From NCBI RefSeq assembly GCF_902488535.1, contig NZ_CABTWO010000030.1, positions 1-14,591 of the forward strand: a stretch of DNA of 14,591 nucleotides, in the 5' to 3' direction. The stretch is from an uncultured Mobiluncus sp. (lineage in GTDB: Bacteria; Actinomycetota; Actinomycetes; Actinomycetales; Actinomycetaceae). The position numbers and the translations under genes were made by a program. This document shows positions 6,228-13,905 of this stretch, piece by piece. How positions within the stretch are numbered: the first letter of the stretch is position 1; every line of letters starts with the position of its first letter. The notes below the pieces were generated by a model. It did not search any database. It was not told the DNA's origin and saw only the letters and a program-made list of their open reading frames with translations.

Positions 6228-6265
6228 TTGCAATGATACCACGACCCGGGTATTAAGATGATTTC
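6228..6265 (+). promoter_or_regulatory. Promoter of the crcB pair, probably leaderless
   Basis: TTGCAA (6228-6233) and TATTAA (6251-6256) are 17 bases apart. An overlapping TAAGAT (6254-6259) is another -10 option. Either puts the transcription start within a few bases of the GTG at 6266, and there is no Shine-Dalgarno sequence before that GTG. The 74-bp divergent spacer also holds GTTCATGAAC (6212-6221) and ACCCGGGT, short palindromes of unknown role. Confidence 0.5.
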
Positions 6266-6913
6266 GTGACCGCAACACCCAAAGATTTATCCCCTCTCAG
6301 CGCCACCGTCGCTGTCTTTATCGGTGGTGCACTAGGGTCGCTGCTGCGCTGGGGCGGGTCTTTGGTAGCCCGTAGTGTGTCGTCCTCGCCGAACTGCCAG
6401 GGTCTTTGCCGCGTCATTGTCGGGGGCGGCGGAGTCAACATCGACACCTGGATTTTGAACCTCATTTCGGTGGTGGTGCTGGCATATTTGACGGGTCGTT
6501 TGGTGTCCAATCCACATCGTCACCGCACCCAAGCCCTGAAGCTGTCGGTGGGCACCGGATTTTGCGGAGGACTGGGGACTTACGGGGGTCCGGTGTGGCA
6601 GATTGTGGTTTATCAACAGTTTTACCTGGGGCACTTGCTGGAGCTGATTGCCATGTTTGCCGTGGCCCTGCCGGTGGGGTTGTTTGCGCTGTGGCTGGGG
6701 ACCCGGCAGGCTTTCGTTTCCGGAGACATCTACCGCGACTCCCCCGCCGACTTTACCCTGCCCAATGCTAACGACCCGACGTCACTGCCGCCCTTGTCCA
6801 CAGCGGCTGCCTCCACCGCACCGCCCACTGAGTCTCTGGAAAATGCCCACACCCGGCCTTCTGACCCAGCACCAGCATCGACCAGCGATAACAACACGGG
6901 GAGGTCGGCATGA
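6266..6913 (+). CDS. crcB: CrcB-like fluoride channel subunit, divergent, with long C-terminal tail
   Basis: CrcB/Fluc proteins are small four-helix membrane channels that export fluoride as antiparallel dimers. Family marks here are GGALGSLLRWG (20-30) in the first helix, N65 in TWILNLISVV (the conserved pore-lining Asn position), and GTGFCGGL (96-103) in the broken third helix. Where most members have a TTFST-type motif, this one reads GTYGGPV (104-110), so the polar-track/phenylalanine signature is lost. Residues about 122-147 form the last helix. Residues 155-215 are a hydrophilic Pro/Ser/Thr-rich tail with no similarity I recognise. GTG at 6266 is the only sensible start: the upstream in-frame ATG at 6257-6261 does not give an open frame. 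The gene overlaps the next crcB by 4 bases (ATGA), implying coupled synthesis and a heterodimer. Confidence 0.82.
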   Translation: MTATPKDLSPLSATVAVFIGGALGSLLRWGGSLVARSVSSSPNCQGLCRVIVGGGGVNIDTWILNLISVVVLAYLTGRLVSNPHRHRTQALKLSVGTGFCGGLGTYGGPVWQIVVYQQFYLGHLLELIAMFAVALPVGLFALWLGTRQAFVSGDIYRDSPADFTLPNANDPTSLPPLSTAAASTAPPTESLENAHTRPSDPAPASTSDNNTGRSA

Positions 6914-7398
6914 TTCCCCTTTTCATAGCTCTCGGCGGAGGACTGGGTGCGGCCGCCCGCTTTGGCGTGGACAAACTGTCCACGCGCCTCATCGACAAGT
7001 TTCGGGAGAGGCGCAGCGCCAAATATCCCAGTGAAACCGTAACCGGGAAGCGCTTGTGGGGCGGCTGGGGAATTATTTTCGTCAATATCACGGGGTGTTT
7101 CCTGGTGGGCTGGGTCGCGACCTCACCGTGGCTCGATGTCGTCATGGGCGGGCCGTTACAAGCCCAACTGCCCCCGCACACGGTGGCGGACGTGCTGCAA
7201 GCCGGTTTCCTGGGCGCCTACACGACATTTTCCACCGCCATCATGGACACCATCGGCTATACCTGGAAGCCCAAGTTTGACTTTAGGTACGCCGTGAAAG
7301 CCACATTACTGGTAGGCGTGGTCATTTTTGTCTGTATCGGGGCGGCACTGGCGGGCGTGGCGCTGAACACCGGCGTTTTCGTCCTGCCAGTCGGCTGA
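6910..7398 (+). CDS. crcB: CrcB fluoride channel subunit, canonical partner
   Basis: This 162-residue membrane protein keeps the full family signature: ALGGGLGAAARFG (8-19), N59 in IIFVNITGCFLVG (55-67) and GFLGAYTTFST (99-109) in the third helix, followed by a last hydrophobic helix at about 130-152. A basic cytosolic-looking loop (about 28-49, KFRERRSAKYP) separates helices one and two. The ATG is inside the stop of the upstream gene (ATGA), so translation is coupled. Two crcB genes in tandem are usual in Gram-positives, where the products assemble as an antiparallel heterodimer that lets fluoride leave the cytoplasm. No fluoride riboswitch is visible ahead of the operon. Confidence 0.9.
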   Translation: MIPLFIALGGGLGAAARFGVDKLSTRLIDKFRERRSAKYPSETVTGKRLWGGWGIIFVNITGCFLVGWVATSPWLDVVMGGPLQAQLPPHTVADVLQAGFLGAYTTFSTAIMDTIGYTWKPKFDFRYAVKATLLVGVVIFVCIGAALAGVALNTGVFVLPVG

Positions 7399-7501
7399 CC
7401 GAATTCCCCACGGCGCCCCGGACAGTGGATATGACCGACCGCGATTGTACTCAAGTCAATTTCGCCATTTAGCACAAGATTCCGGGCTTGCGAACTAAAG
7501 G

Positions 7502-7545
7502 AGAAAAAATCCCGGGGAGGCTACCGATTATCAATAGCCTCCCCG
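7502..7545 (-). terminator. Intrinsic terminator of the gap-pgk-tpiA operon
   Basis: CGGGGAGGCTA (7513-7523) and TAGCCTCCCCG (7535-7545) form an 11-bp GC-rich stem with an 11-base loop. On the minus strand the stem is followed by GGGATTTTTTCTC, a classic U-tract. It lies 30 bases after the tpiA stop and also insulates the oncoming crcB transcripts. Confidence 0.92.
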
Positions 7546-7574
7546 AGAGAGTTTAGGGTGTCCTGCCAGCGGCG

Positions 7575-8351
7575 TTACTCGCCGAGGCGGCAGATCTTCC
7601 CGAATTCTTCAGCCTTCAGAGAAGCGCCGCCGACCAGACCGCCGTCCACGTTGGGTTGAGCCATGAGCTCAGCCACGTTCGCGGACTTCACCGAGCCGCC
7701 GTAGAGGACACGGATTCCGTCAGCGGTTTCCTGACCGTAAAGCTCCGCCAGCTTGGCGCGGATAGCCCCACAAACCTCCTCGGCATTTTCCGGGGTCGCG
7801 GTCTCGCCCGTGCCAATCGCCCAGATAGGTTCGTAGGCGACCACGCACTTGGCGGCGTCCGGGGTGGGGATAGCGTCAAAAGCCGCTTCAATCTGAGCCA
7901 AAACGTGCTCGACGTGCTTTCCGGCCTTGCGCACCTCCAGAGCCTCGCCGCAGCAAATAATCGGCACCATACCCGCTGCCAGAACCTTACGCGCCTTCTC
8001 ATTAACGACGGCATCGCTTTCCTGGTGATATTCGCGGCGTTCCGAGTGACCCACCACCACATAGGTGCAGCCCAGCTTGGTCAGCATCGCGGTGGACACT
8101 TCTCCGGTGTAGGCACCGTTATCGTGGGTCGAGACGTCTTGAGCGCCATACTTAATCTTCATATCATCGCCATCAATGGTGGTCTGCACCGAACGAATGT
8201 CGGTAAACGGCGGAATAACCGCCACCTCCACCTTGCTAAAGTCGTGACGATGATCTTGCAGATCAAGGTTCAGCTGATTGACCAACTGAATCGCCTCGAG
8301 GTGGTCGAGGTTCATCTTCCAGTTGCCTGCCATCAGGGGAATACGTGCCAT
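7575..8351 (-). CDS. tpiA: Triosephosphate isomerase
   Basis: The enzyme interconverts dihydroxyacetone phosphate and glyceraldehyde 3-phosphate in glycolysis and gluconeogenesis; it is a cytosolic TIM barrel. The 258-residue length is standard. Visible catalytic residues are N10 and K12 (GNWKMN), H102 (VVVGHSERRE) and E174 in the signature AYEPIWAIGTG (172-182), the start of the flexible loop 6. The phosphate-binding YGGSVK (217-222) and GGLVGGASL (237-245) follow. The ATG at 8351 is only two bases after the pgk stop (TAA-AC-ATG). Its GGAGG ribosome site lies inside the end of pgk, so the two are translationally coupled. It is the last gene of the operon. Confidence 0.98.
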   Translation of the reverse strand: MARIPLMAGNWKMNLDHLEAIQLVNQLNLDLQDHRHDFSKVEVAVIPPFTDIRSVQTTIDGDDMKIKYGAQDVSTHDNGAYTGEVSTAMLTKLGCTYVVVGHSERREYHQESDAVVNEKARKVLAAGMVPIICCGEALEVRKAGKHVEHVLAQIEAAFDAIPTPDAAKCVVAYEPIWAIGTGETATPENAEEVCGAIRAKLAELYGQETADGIRVLYGGSVKSANVAELMAQPNVDGGLVGGASLKAEEFGKICRLGE

Positions 8352-8353
8352 GT

Positions 8354-9547
8354 TTAGGCCTCCAATACTTCAATACCGGGCAAAACCTTGCCCTCCAACA
8401 ATTCTAGTGATGCTCCGCCACCGGTCGAGATGTGGCTGAACTTGGACTCGTCAAAGCCCAGCTGGCGCACCGCCGCTGCGGAGTCCCCGCCGCCCACGAT
8501 GCCAAAGGCCGTGCCGTCCTGCAATGCTTTTGCCACCGCTTTAGTGCCGCCCGCGAAAGCCGGGAACTCGAACACACCCATCGGGCCGTTCCAAGCCACG
8601 GTCTTTGACTCGGCAATCTTCGCAGCAAAGAGTTCACCCGATTTCGGCCCGATATCCAGGCCCATCTGATCCTCGGGGATAGCATCGGCGGCCACTACGG
8701 TAGCCGGGGCGTCAGCCTTAAACTCGGGAGCCACCACGACGTCCACTGGCAGCACCAGTTCTACGCCGTTTTGTTTTGCCTGATCCAGGTAGCCTTTCAC
8801 GGTGTCAATCTGGTCGGACTCCAGCAAGGACTTACCTACCGCGTATCCTTGCGCCGCCAGGAACGTAAACGCCATACCGCCGCCAATCAGCAGGGTATCG
8901 GCTTTCGTCAACAGATTCGCGATAACGCCGAGTTTGTCGGAAACTTTCGAGCCGCCCAGCACCACCGTGTAAGGCCGCTCCGGGTTTTCGGTGGCCTTGC
9001 GTAGGGATTCGATTTCCTTTAACACCAGGAAACCGGCCGCCGCGGGCAGCAGTTTCGCCACGTCATAAACCGAGGTTTGCTTACGGTGCACCACTCCGAA
9101 ACCATCAGACACGTAGCAGTCCGCCAACTCCGCCATCTCGGCCGCGAAAGCCGCGCGTTCGGCGTCGTCTTTCGAGGTTTCGCGCGCATCAAACCGGACG
9201 TTTTCCAGCATAAGGATCTCTCCGGGGTTGAGGGCGGCAGCTTTCGCTTTCGCGTCCGCACCGGTCGTATCCTCGGCCAAAGTGACCTTGACCCCAATCA
9301 GCTCAGCGAGACGCTGGGCCACCGGGGCCAGAGAAAATTCAGGCATGACCTGGCCTTTAGGACGCCCCAGGTGAGCCATAGTGATGACTTTGGCTCCGCT
9401 GTCCAGCAACTTTTGCAAGGTCGGCAGCGCCGCACGGATACGTCCGTCGTCAGTAATCACACCGTCCTTGAGGGGCACATTGAAGTCGCAACGCACCAAA
9501 ACGCGCTTGCCGCTCAGATCCCCCAAGGAATCAATCGTTTTCAGCAT
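8354..9547 (-). CDS. pgk: Phosphoglycerate kinase
   Basis: Makes ATP from 1,3-bisphosphoglycerate and ADP in glycolysis. I place the start at the ATG at 9547 (397 residues), because AAGGAAGGG lies just upstream and the following sequence MLKTIDSLGDLSGKRVLVR matches the family N-terminus. A start further upstream would add 16 unrelated residues. Motifs are DFNVP (21-25) and HLGRPKG (59-65) of the substrate basic patch, GVVHRKQTS (151-159), LGGSKVSDKLG (197-207), the ATP-side WNGPMGVFE (319-327) and GGGDSAAAV (352-360), and the C-terminal ISTGGGASLELLEGKVLPG (373-391). All are intact. It lies between gap and tpiA on the same strand, separated from gap by a 93-base spacer with a hairpin. Confidence 0.98.
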   Translation of the reverse strand: MLKTIDSLGDLSGKRVLVRCDFNVPLKDGVITDDGRIRAALPTLQKLLDSGAKVITMAHLGRPKGQVMPEFSLAPVAQRLAELIGVKVTLAEDTTGADAKAKAAALNPGEILMLENVRFDARETSKDDAERAAFAAEMAELADCYVSDGFGVVHRKQTSVYDVAKLLPAAAGFLVLKEIESLRKATENPERPYTVVLGGSKVSDKLGVIANLLTKADTLLIGGGMAFTFLAAQGYAVGKSLLESDQIDTVKGYLDQAKQNGVELVLPVDVVVAPEFKADAPATVVAADAIPEDQMGLDIGPKSGELFAAKIAESKTVAWNGPMGVFEFPAFAGGTKAVAKALQDGTAFGIVGGGDSAAAVRQLGFDESKFSHISTGGGASLELLEGKVLPGIEVLEA

Positions 9548-9559
9548 ATTTATCCCTTC

Positions 9560-9624
9560 CTTAAACACTCGGAAAATGCGAGAGGACGCCCGCAATTCAC
9601 GCAGAAATGCAGGCGTCCTATCTC
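9560..9624 (-). promoter_or_regulatory. Intercistronic hairpins between gap and pgk
   Basis: AGGACGCC (9583-9590) pairs with GGCGTCCT (9612-9619), extendable by GAG/CTC past a two-base bulge. In transcript order it is followed by a small CTCG/CGAG stem-loop whose loop holds TTTT. No strong U-tract follows, so full termination is unlikely. A leaky terminator or an mRNA processing/stability element that makes gap more abundant than pgk-tpiA is the natural reading. Confidence 0.5.
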
Positions 9625-9640
9625 ACTCAAAACTCCCGAA

Positions 9641-10648
9641 TTAGAGCTGCTTGCCCATGAACACGGTCAGGTCAACCACGCGGTTGGAGTAGCCCCATTC
9701 GTTGTCGTACCAAGACACACACTTAATCATGTTGTCAATCTGCTTGGTCAGAGGCGCATCGTAAATCGAAGAATGCGAATCGGTGACGATGTCGGTCGAA
9801 ACAATGCCATCGTCGTTGTAATCCAAAATGCCCTTCAAAGAGCCCTCGGCGGCAGCCTTCATCGCGGCATTGATGTCGTCGATAGAGCAGGACTTCTTCG
9901 GGATGAAGCTCAAGTCAGTGACGGAACCGGTGATGACCGGCACGCGCAAGGCGTAACCATCGAGCTTGCCCTTTAACTGGGGAAGCACCAGAGCGACCGC
10001 GCGGGCTGCGCCGGTGGAAGTCGGCACAATGTTTTGGGCCGCAGCGCGGGCGCGACGCAGATCCTTGTGCGGAGCGTCGTGAATGCGCTGGTCACCGGTG
10101 TAGGCGTGAATAGTGGTCATCAGGCCGTAATCGATGCCGAACTCGTCGTCCAGGACCTTGGCCATCGGGGCCAGGCAGTTCGTGGTGCAAGAAGCGTTAG
10201 AAACCACGTGGTGCTTTGCCGGATCGTAAGTCTCATGGTTTACGCCCATGACGAAAGTCGCGTCCACGTTGCCCTTGGCGGGAGCGGAGATAATGACTTT
10301 CTTTGCACCAGCCTTGATGTGAGCGCGAGCCGCATCGCCATCGGTAAAGAAGCCGGTGGATTCAATCACAATATCGGCACCCAAATCGCCCCAAGGCAGG
10401 TTGGCGGGGTCGCGTTCTGCCATGGCGGCAAATTTCTTGCCGTCAACGGTGATGGTCTTGTCGTCATAGGTGACTTCCTTGCCCAGGCGGCCGGTCACCG
10501 AATCGTATTTCAACAAGTGAGACAAGGTGTGGTTGTCGGTCAAGTCGTTCACGCCAACAATCTCGATGTCCGCGCCCTGCTTCAGGGCGGCGCGGAAGAA
10601 GTTACGACCAATACGGCCAAAGCCATTGATGCCAACACGGACAGTCAC
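9641..10648 (-). CDS. gap: Glyceraldehyde-3-phosphate dehydrogenase, NAD-dependent type
   Basis: Oxidises and phosphorylates glyceraldehyde 3-phosphate to 1,3-bisphosphoglycerate, the first gene of a gap-pgk-tpiA operon. I choose the GTG at 10648 (335 residues), because GGAGG ends five bases before it and the protein then begins (M)TVRVGINGFGRIGRN as in the family. The open frame extends 11 codons further to an ATG at 10681 without support. Residues: NAD-binding GINGFGRIG (6-14), D35 in GVNDLTD indicating NAD rather than NADP preference, catalytic C154 in SNASCTTNCLAP, H181 in TIHAYTGDQ, and PTSTGAARAV for phosphate binding. The length and all active-site residues are normal. Confidence 0.97.
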   Translation of the reverse strand: MTVRVGINGFGRIGRNFFRAALKQGADIEIVGVNDLTDNHTLSHLLKYDSVTGRLGKEVTYDDKTITVDGKKFAAMAERDPANLPWGDLGADIVIESTGFFTDGDAARAHIKAGAKKVIISAPAKGNVDATFVMGVNHETYDPAKHHVVSNASCTTNCLAPMAKVLDDEFGIDYGLMTTIHAYTGDQRIHDAPHKDLRRARAAAQNIVPTSTGAARAVALVLPQLKGKLDGYALRVPVITGSVTDLSFIPKKSCSIDDINAAMKAAAEGSLKGILDYNDDGIVSTDIVTDSHSSIYDAPLTKQIDNMIKCVSWYDNEWGYSNRVVDLTVFMGKQL

Positions 10649-10962
10649 AGTTTCCTCCATCTTGTGCAACTCTGTGCACATGTAGGTTCTTTAGTTATTC
10701 AATCCCGGCAGTGAACACACTGCGGGACCCGGTCAAAAATGTCGACCAGCTCTTAAAACCTACCTGAAACATTCCTATAAATCATCAATAATCACAGTTA
10801 ATTTCTAGTTAATTTCGCTCTTTTACGCCAGAACCATTACAAAGAACATGATTTATTATTCACGACGCACGCTTTTCGACACCCCAAATTCCCACCGACC
10901 GCGCCACTTGGCGCGGGAACAAAACCCCAAACCAACCCGAAAAAGGACGTAGGATTTCAGGT
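10649..10962. promoter_or_regulatory. 314-bp divergent promoter region of gap and pepA
   Basis: No gene is seen. The centre (about 10770-10865) is clearly AT-rich and should hold the gap promoter. On the minus strand TTAACT then 16 bases then TATAGG (near 10803-10776) is one candidate, and the gap leader would be over 100 nt. That leader contains a hairpin at 10704-10726 (GCAGTG/CACTGC, loop AACA, extended by CCC/GGG past one bulged G). Towards pepA there is a perfect 8-bp stem with two-base loop, CCGCGCCA/TGGCGCGG (10899-10916), in the presumed pepA leader. Roles are inferred from position only. Confidence 0.45.
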
Positions 10963-12396
10963 ATGACGAAGATTGATGTGTTTTCTAAAGATTTACCGAC
11001 CCTGCGCACCCCCCTGGTGCTGGCTGCCACCACAGATGGCGACGAACTGCAGGTTCCCAATTTTCCAGCCCTGCGCGATTTTGCCCGCGCCGCCGGGGTG
11101 ACCGGAAAGCTCGGAGAGGTCAACAGGGTTCCCTCCCCGCATGACTTTTCTGCCGCGTTCGTCGTGTTTGCTGGGGTCGGCTCCCTGAAAACTCCTGCCG
11201 AAACACTCCAAAACTTCCGCGAGGCGGCCGGCAACGTGACCCGCAGCATCACCAGTGAAGAACTCGCTTTTTCCTTCCCCACGAAGAACCGGGAGGAAGT
11301 CCTGGCGACTGTAGAGGGGGCGCTTCTGGGGGCCTACCGTTTTGGAAAATATCAATCCAAACCCTCCAAAACCCTGAAAACTCTGTACATTCCTGCTCAC
11401 GATGCTCTCAGTGACCCGGAGCGCGCCCAACTGCAAACCACCGTCAAGGCGGTCACGCGAGTTCGCAACCTCGTGAACACGTCCCCCTCCGATCTGTACC
11501 CCGAATCCATGGCCAAAGCATTTCAGAAAGCCAGCAAGAACCTCCCGGTGAGCTTTGAAAAGTGGAATTACCGAGACCTCAAGGATCAGGGCTTCGGCGG
11601 ACTCGTCGCGGTAGGGAAAGGCTCTAAGCGCAAGCCCTGCCTGGTGAAGTTGACCTACGCACCCGAGGGCGCCAAAGCGCACGTCGCCCTGGTCGGCAAA
11701 GGTATCACTTTTGACTCCGGGGGCTACAGCCTAAAACCGAGCACTTCTATGCTCACCATGAAATCGGATATGACCGGCGCGGCCACCATGGGAGCGGTGT
11801 GCTTAGCAGCGGCGGAACTACGGCTGCCGGTGAGAGTCACGGCGTGGCTGTGCTTGGCAGAAAACCTGGTCAGCGGTAACGCGTCGCGGGTCGATGACGT
11901 CATCACGATGAAAAGCGGGAAAACTGTAGAGATTACCAACACCGATGCAGAAGGGCGGTTGGTGCTGGCAGACGGTTTGACTATGGCGGTGGCGCAGCAT
12001 CCCGACTTGGTTATTGATATGGCTACCCTGACCGGCGCGCAGAGAGTGGCTTTTGGTAGCCGCATCGCCGGAGTGATGGGGTGCCAAAAGGACTGGATAC
12101 GCGACGCCTCCGTGGCGGTCGGGGAACCGGCTTGGACGGCACCACTGCCTGAATACCTGTTGGAACACCTGCATTCTGACGTAGCTGACATCGCGAATTC
12201 TTCGTCGAAACGAGAGGCCGGGATGCTGGTGGCCGGAATTTTCCTGAAACAATTTGTGGGCGACACGCCGTGGGCGCATATCGACATTGCCGGCCCGGGT
12301 TTTAATACCGGTTCTGCCTGGGGATACACTCCGAAAGGCGGTACCGGCTACGGGGTGCGCACCCTGCTGCGGGTCATTGCGGACATGGGTCGCTAG
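10963..12396 (+). CDS. pepA: Leucyl aminopeptidase, M17 family
   Basis: A cytosolic two-metal aminopeptidase that removes N-terminal residues from peptides in protein turnover; some members also bind DNA. The 477-residue length is typical. The N-terminal half (1-165) is the variable M17 N-domain. The C-terminal catalytic domain has K246 and D251 in VGKGITFDSGG, K258 in SLKPS, D269 in MKSDMTGAA, and the family signature NTDAEGRLVLAD (326-337) with D328, E330 and R332. All metal ligands and the bicarbonate-binding Arg are present. ATG at 10963 follows AGGA about 8 bases upstream. It is divergent from gap and upstream of lpdA on the same strand, but a 102-base gap with its own -10-like box suggests it is separately transcribed. 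Confidence 0.96.
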   Translation: MTKIDVFSKDLPTLRTPLVLAATTDGDELQVPNFPALRDFARAAGVTGKLGEVNRVPSPHDFSAAFVVFAGVGSLKTPAETLQNFREAAGNVTRSITSEELAFSFPTKNREEVLATVEGALLGAYRFGKYQSKPSKTLKTLYIPAHDALSDPERAQLQTTVKAVTRVRNLVNTSPSDLYPESMAKAFQKASKNLPVSFEKWNYRDLKDQGFGGLVAVGKGSKRKPCLVKLTYAPEGAKAHVALVGKGITFDSGGYSLKPSTSMLTMKSDMTGAATMGAVCLAAAELRLPVRVTAWLCLAENLVSGNASRVDDVITMKSGKTVEITNTDAEGRLVLADGLTMAVAQHPDLVIDMATLTGAQRVAFGSRIAGVMGCQKDWIRDASVAVGEPAWTAPLPEYLLEHLHSDVADIANSSSKREAGMLVAGIFLKQFVGDTPWAHIDIAGPGFNTGSAWGYTPKGGTGYGVRTLLRVIADMGR

Positions 12397-12461
12397 GCCC
12401 GGTTCGTTCACCCTGTTTGCATTAGCACATGGGAATCATTTAGTGAAAGAATAAACTTGCT

Positions 12462-12467
12462 TAGAAT
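12462..12467 (+). promoter_or_regulatory. Possible -10 box of lpdA
   Basis: TAGAAT in an AT-rich stretch 32 bases before the TTG start of lpdA. The matching -35 region (around 12440) is poor, so this is a weak call. No terminator is seen after pepA, so read-through is also possible. Confidence 0.35.
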
Positions 12468-12498
12468 TTTGTTCCTTTGACAGAACTGGAGTTGAACA

Positions 12499-13866
12499 TT
12501 GAGCGAAGAACAATACGATGTAGTGATTTTAGGCGGCGGAAATGGCGGGTACGCCTGTGCTTTGCGAGCAACTTCTCTGGGAATGAGCGTCGCCCTGGTC
12601 GAGGCGGACAAAGTCGGCGGCACCTGTCTGCACCGCGGATGCATTCCTACCAAGGCTTTGCTGAGAGCGGCGGAAGTCGCCGATACCGTGCATGAGTCCC
12701 TGGATTGGGGCATTGGCTCTGCCTTTAACGGTGTCGATATGGCGAAAGTGCTGGAGTTTCAGAGCGGAATCATCAACAAAATGCATCGTGGCTTGTCCGG
12801 GTTGATTAAGAGTCACAAGGTCGAGTTCGTCAACGCTCATGGCGTGCTCAGCGGGGTCGATACGGTCACCGCTGGTGACCGGGTGCTCAAAGGTAAGAAC
12901 ATCGTTTTGGCCTCCGGTTCGGTCACCAAGACTTTGGGGATGAACCTGGGCGGACGCATTATCGGTTCCGAGCACGCTCTGTTCCTCGACCATGTTCCCG
13001 GTTCAGTAGTGATTTTGGGCGGCGGGGTGATTGGCGTCGAGTTTGCTTCCGTGTGGAAGTCTTTCGGGGCAGACGTCACCATCGTTGAGGCTTTGCCGCA
13101 CCTGGTGCCAAACGAGGACGAGGACATTTCTAAGGGATTGGAAAAGGCGTTCAAATCTCGCGGGATTAAGTTCATGACCGGGACCCGTTTCCGGGATGCC
13201 GCTGAGGACGGTTCCGGCGTGACGGTAAACACCGAGGACGGTCAGAGCTTGCGTGCTGATTACCTATTGGTGGCGATTGGGCGCGGCCCGAACACGGCAA
13301 ATATGGGTTACGAGGCACAGGGCATCCCGATGGATCGCGGTTTTGTGTTAGCCAACGAGCGCCTGCACACCGGTGTGGGGAATATTTATGCAGTCGGGGA
13401 CATTGTGCCCGGTCTGCAGTTGGCGCACCGCGCGACGATGCAGGGGGTCTTTGTGGCTGAGGAAATCGCGGGACTGAATCCGCGCGTTGTGCCCAACGAC
13501 AACATTCCCCGCGTGACGTTCTGCGAGCCCGAAATTGCCTCCGTGGGCTTGACCGAGGCGAAAGCCAAGGAAGTCTACGGCGCGGACAATGTCATCTCGA
13601 AGCAGTCCAATATGCTGGGTAACGCGAAGTCGCAAATGCTGAAAGCGGCTGGTTTTGTGAAGCTGGTCCAGGTCAAGGACGGTCCGATTGTGGGCTTCCA
13701 CGCTTTGGGGCAGCGTATCGGGGAACAGATTGGTGAAGGTCAGCTCATTGTGAACTGGGAAGCTGATGCTGATGATTTGGCCTACCTGATGCACACCCAC
13801 CCGACCCAAAACGAGATGATTGGTGAAGCGGCGATGGCTCTGGCTGGCAAACCGCTACACGGCTGA
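12499..13866 (+). CDS. lpdA: Dihydrolipoamide dehydrogenase (E3)
   Basis: This FAD enzyme re-oxidises lipoyl groups on E2 and passes electrons to NAD+. The 455-residue protein has an FAD-binding GGGNGG (12-17), the redox disulphide in GGTCLHRGC (C43, C48), a second nucleotide fold ILGGGVIGVEF (172-182) for NAD, the YAVGDI FAD motif near 295, and the C-terminal dimer domain with the H434/E439 catalytic dyad in HTHPTQNE. The start is TTG at 12499: GGAG sits seven bases upstream and the protein then opens SEEQYDVVILGGG; no ATG or GTG in frame fits better. The E2 gene follows after 39 bases, so both likely form one operon. Confidence 0.97.
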   Translation: MSEEQYDVVILGGGNGGYACALRATSLGMSVALVEADKVGGTCLHRGCIPTKALLRAAEVADTVHESLDWGIGSAFNGVDMAKVLEFQSGIINKMHRGLSGLIKSHKVEFVNAHGVLSGVDTVTAGDRVLKGKNIVLASGSVTKTLGMNLGGRIIGSEHALFLDHVPGSVVILGGGVIGVEFASVWKSFGADVTIVEALPHLVPNEDEDISKGLEKAFKSRGIKFMTGTRFRDAAEDGSGVTVNTEDGQSLRADYLLVAIGRGPNTANMGYEAQGIPMDRGFVLANERLHTGVGNIYAVGDIVPGLQLAHRATMQGVFVAEEIAGLNPRVVPNDNIPRVTFCEPEIASVGLTEAKAKEVYGADNVISKQSNMLGNAKSQMLKAAGFVKLVQVKDGPIVGFHALGQRIGEQIGEGQLIVNWEADADDLAYLMHTHPTQNEMIGEAAMALAGKPLHG

Positions 13867-13905
13867 AACTTCGGGAAAAGTCAATCAAAGGAGAAAGACG
13901 AAATC

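Noticed and set aside
6192..6265. Fluoride riboswitch ahead of crcB
   Set aside because: The spacer is too short and I do not see the conserved riboswitch core. The promoter also leaves no room for a leader.
9548..9595. Upstream start for pgk adding 16 residues
   Set aside because: The extension does not resemble the family, and the ribosome site is placed for the ATG at 9547.
10649..10681. Upstream ATG start for gap adding 11 residues
   Set aside because: GGAGG directly precedes the GTG at 10648, which gives the usual N-terminus; the extension would contain that ribosome site.
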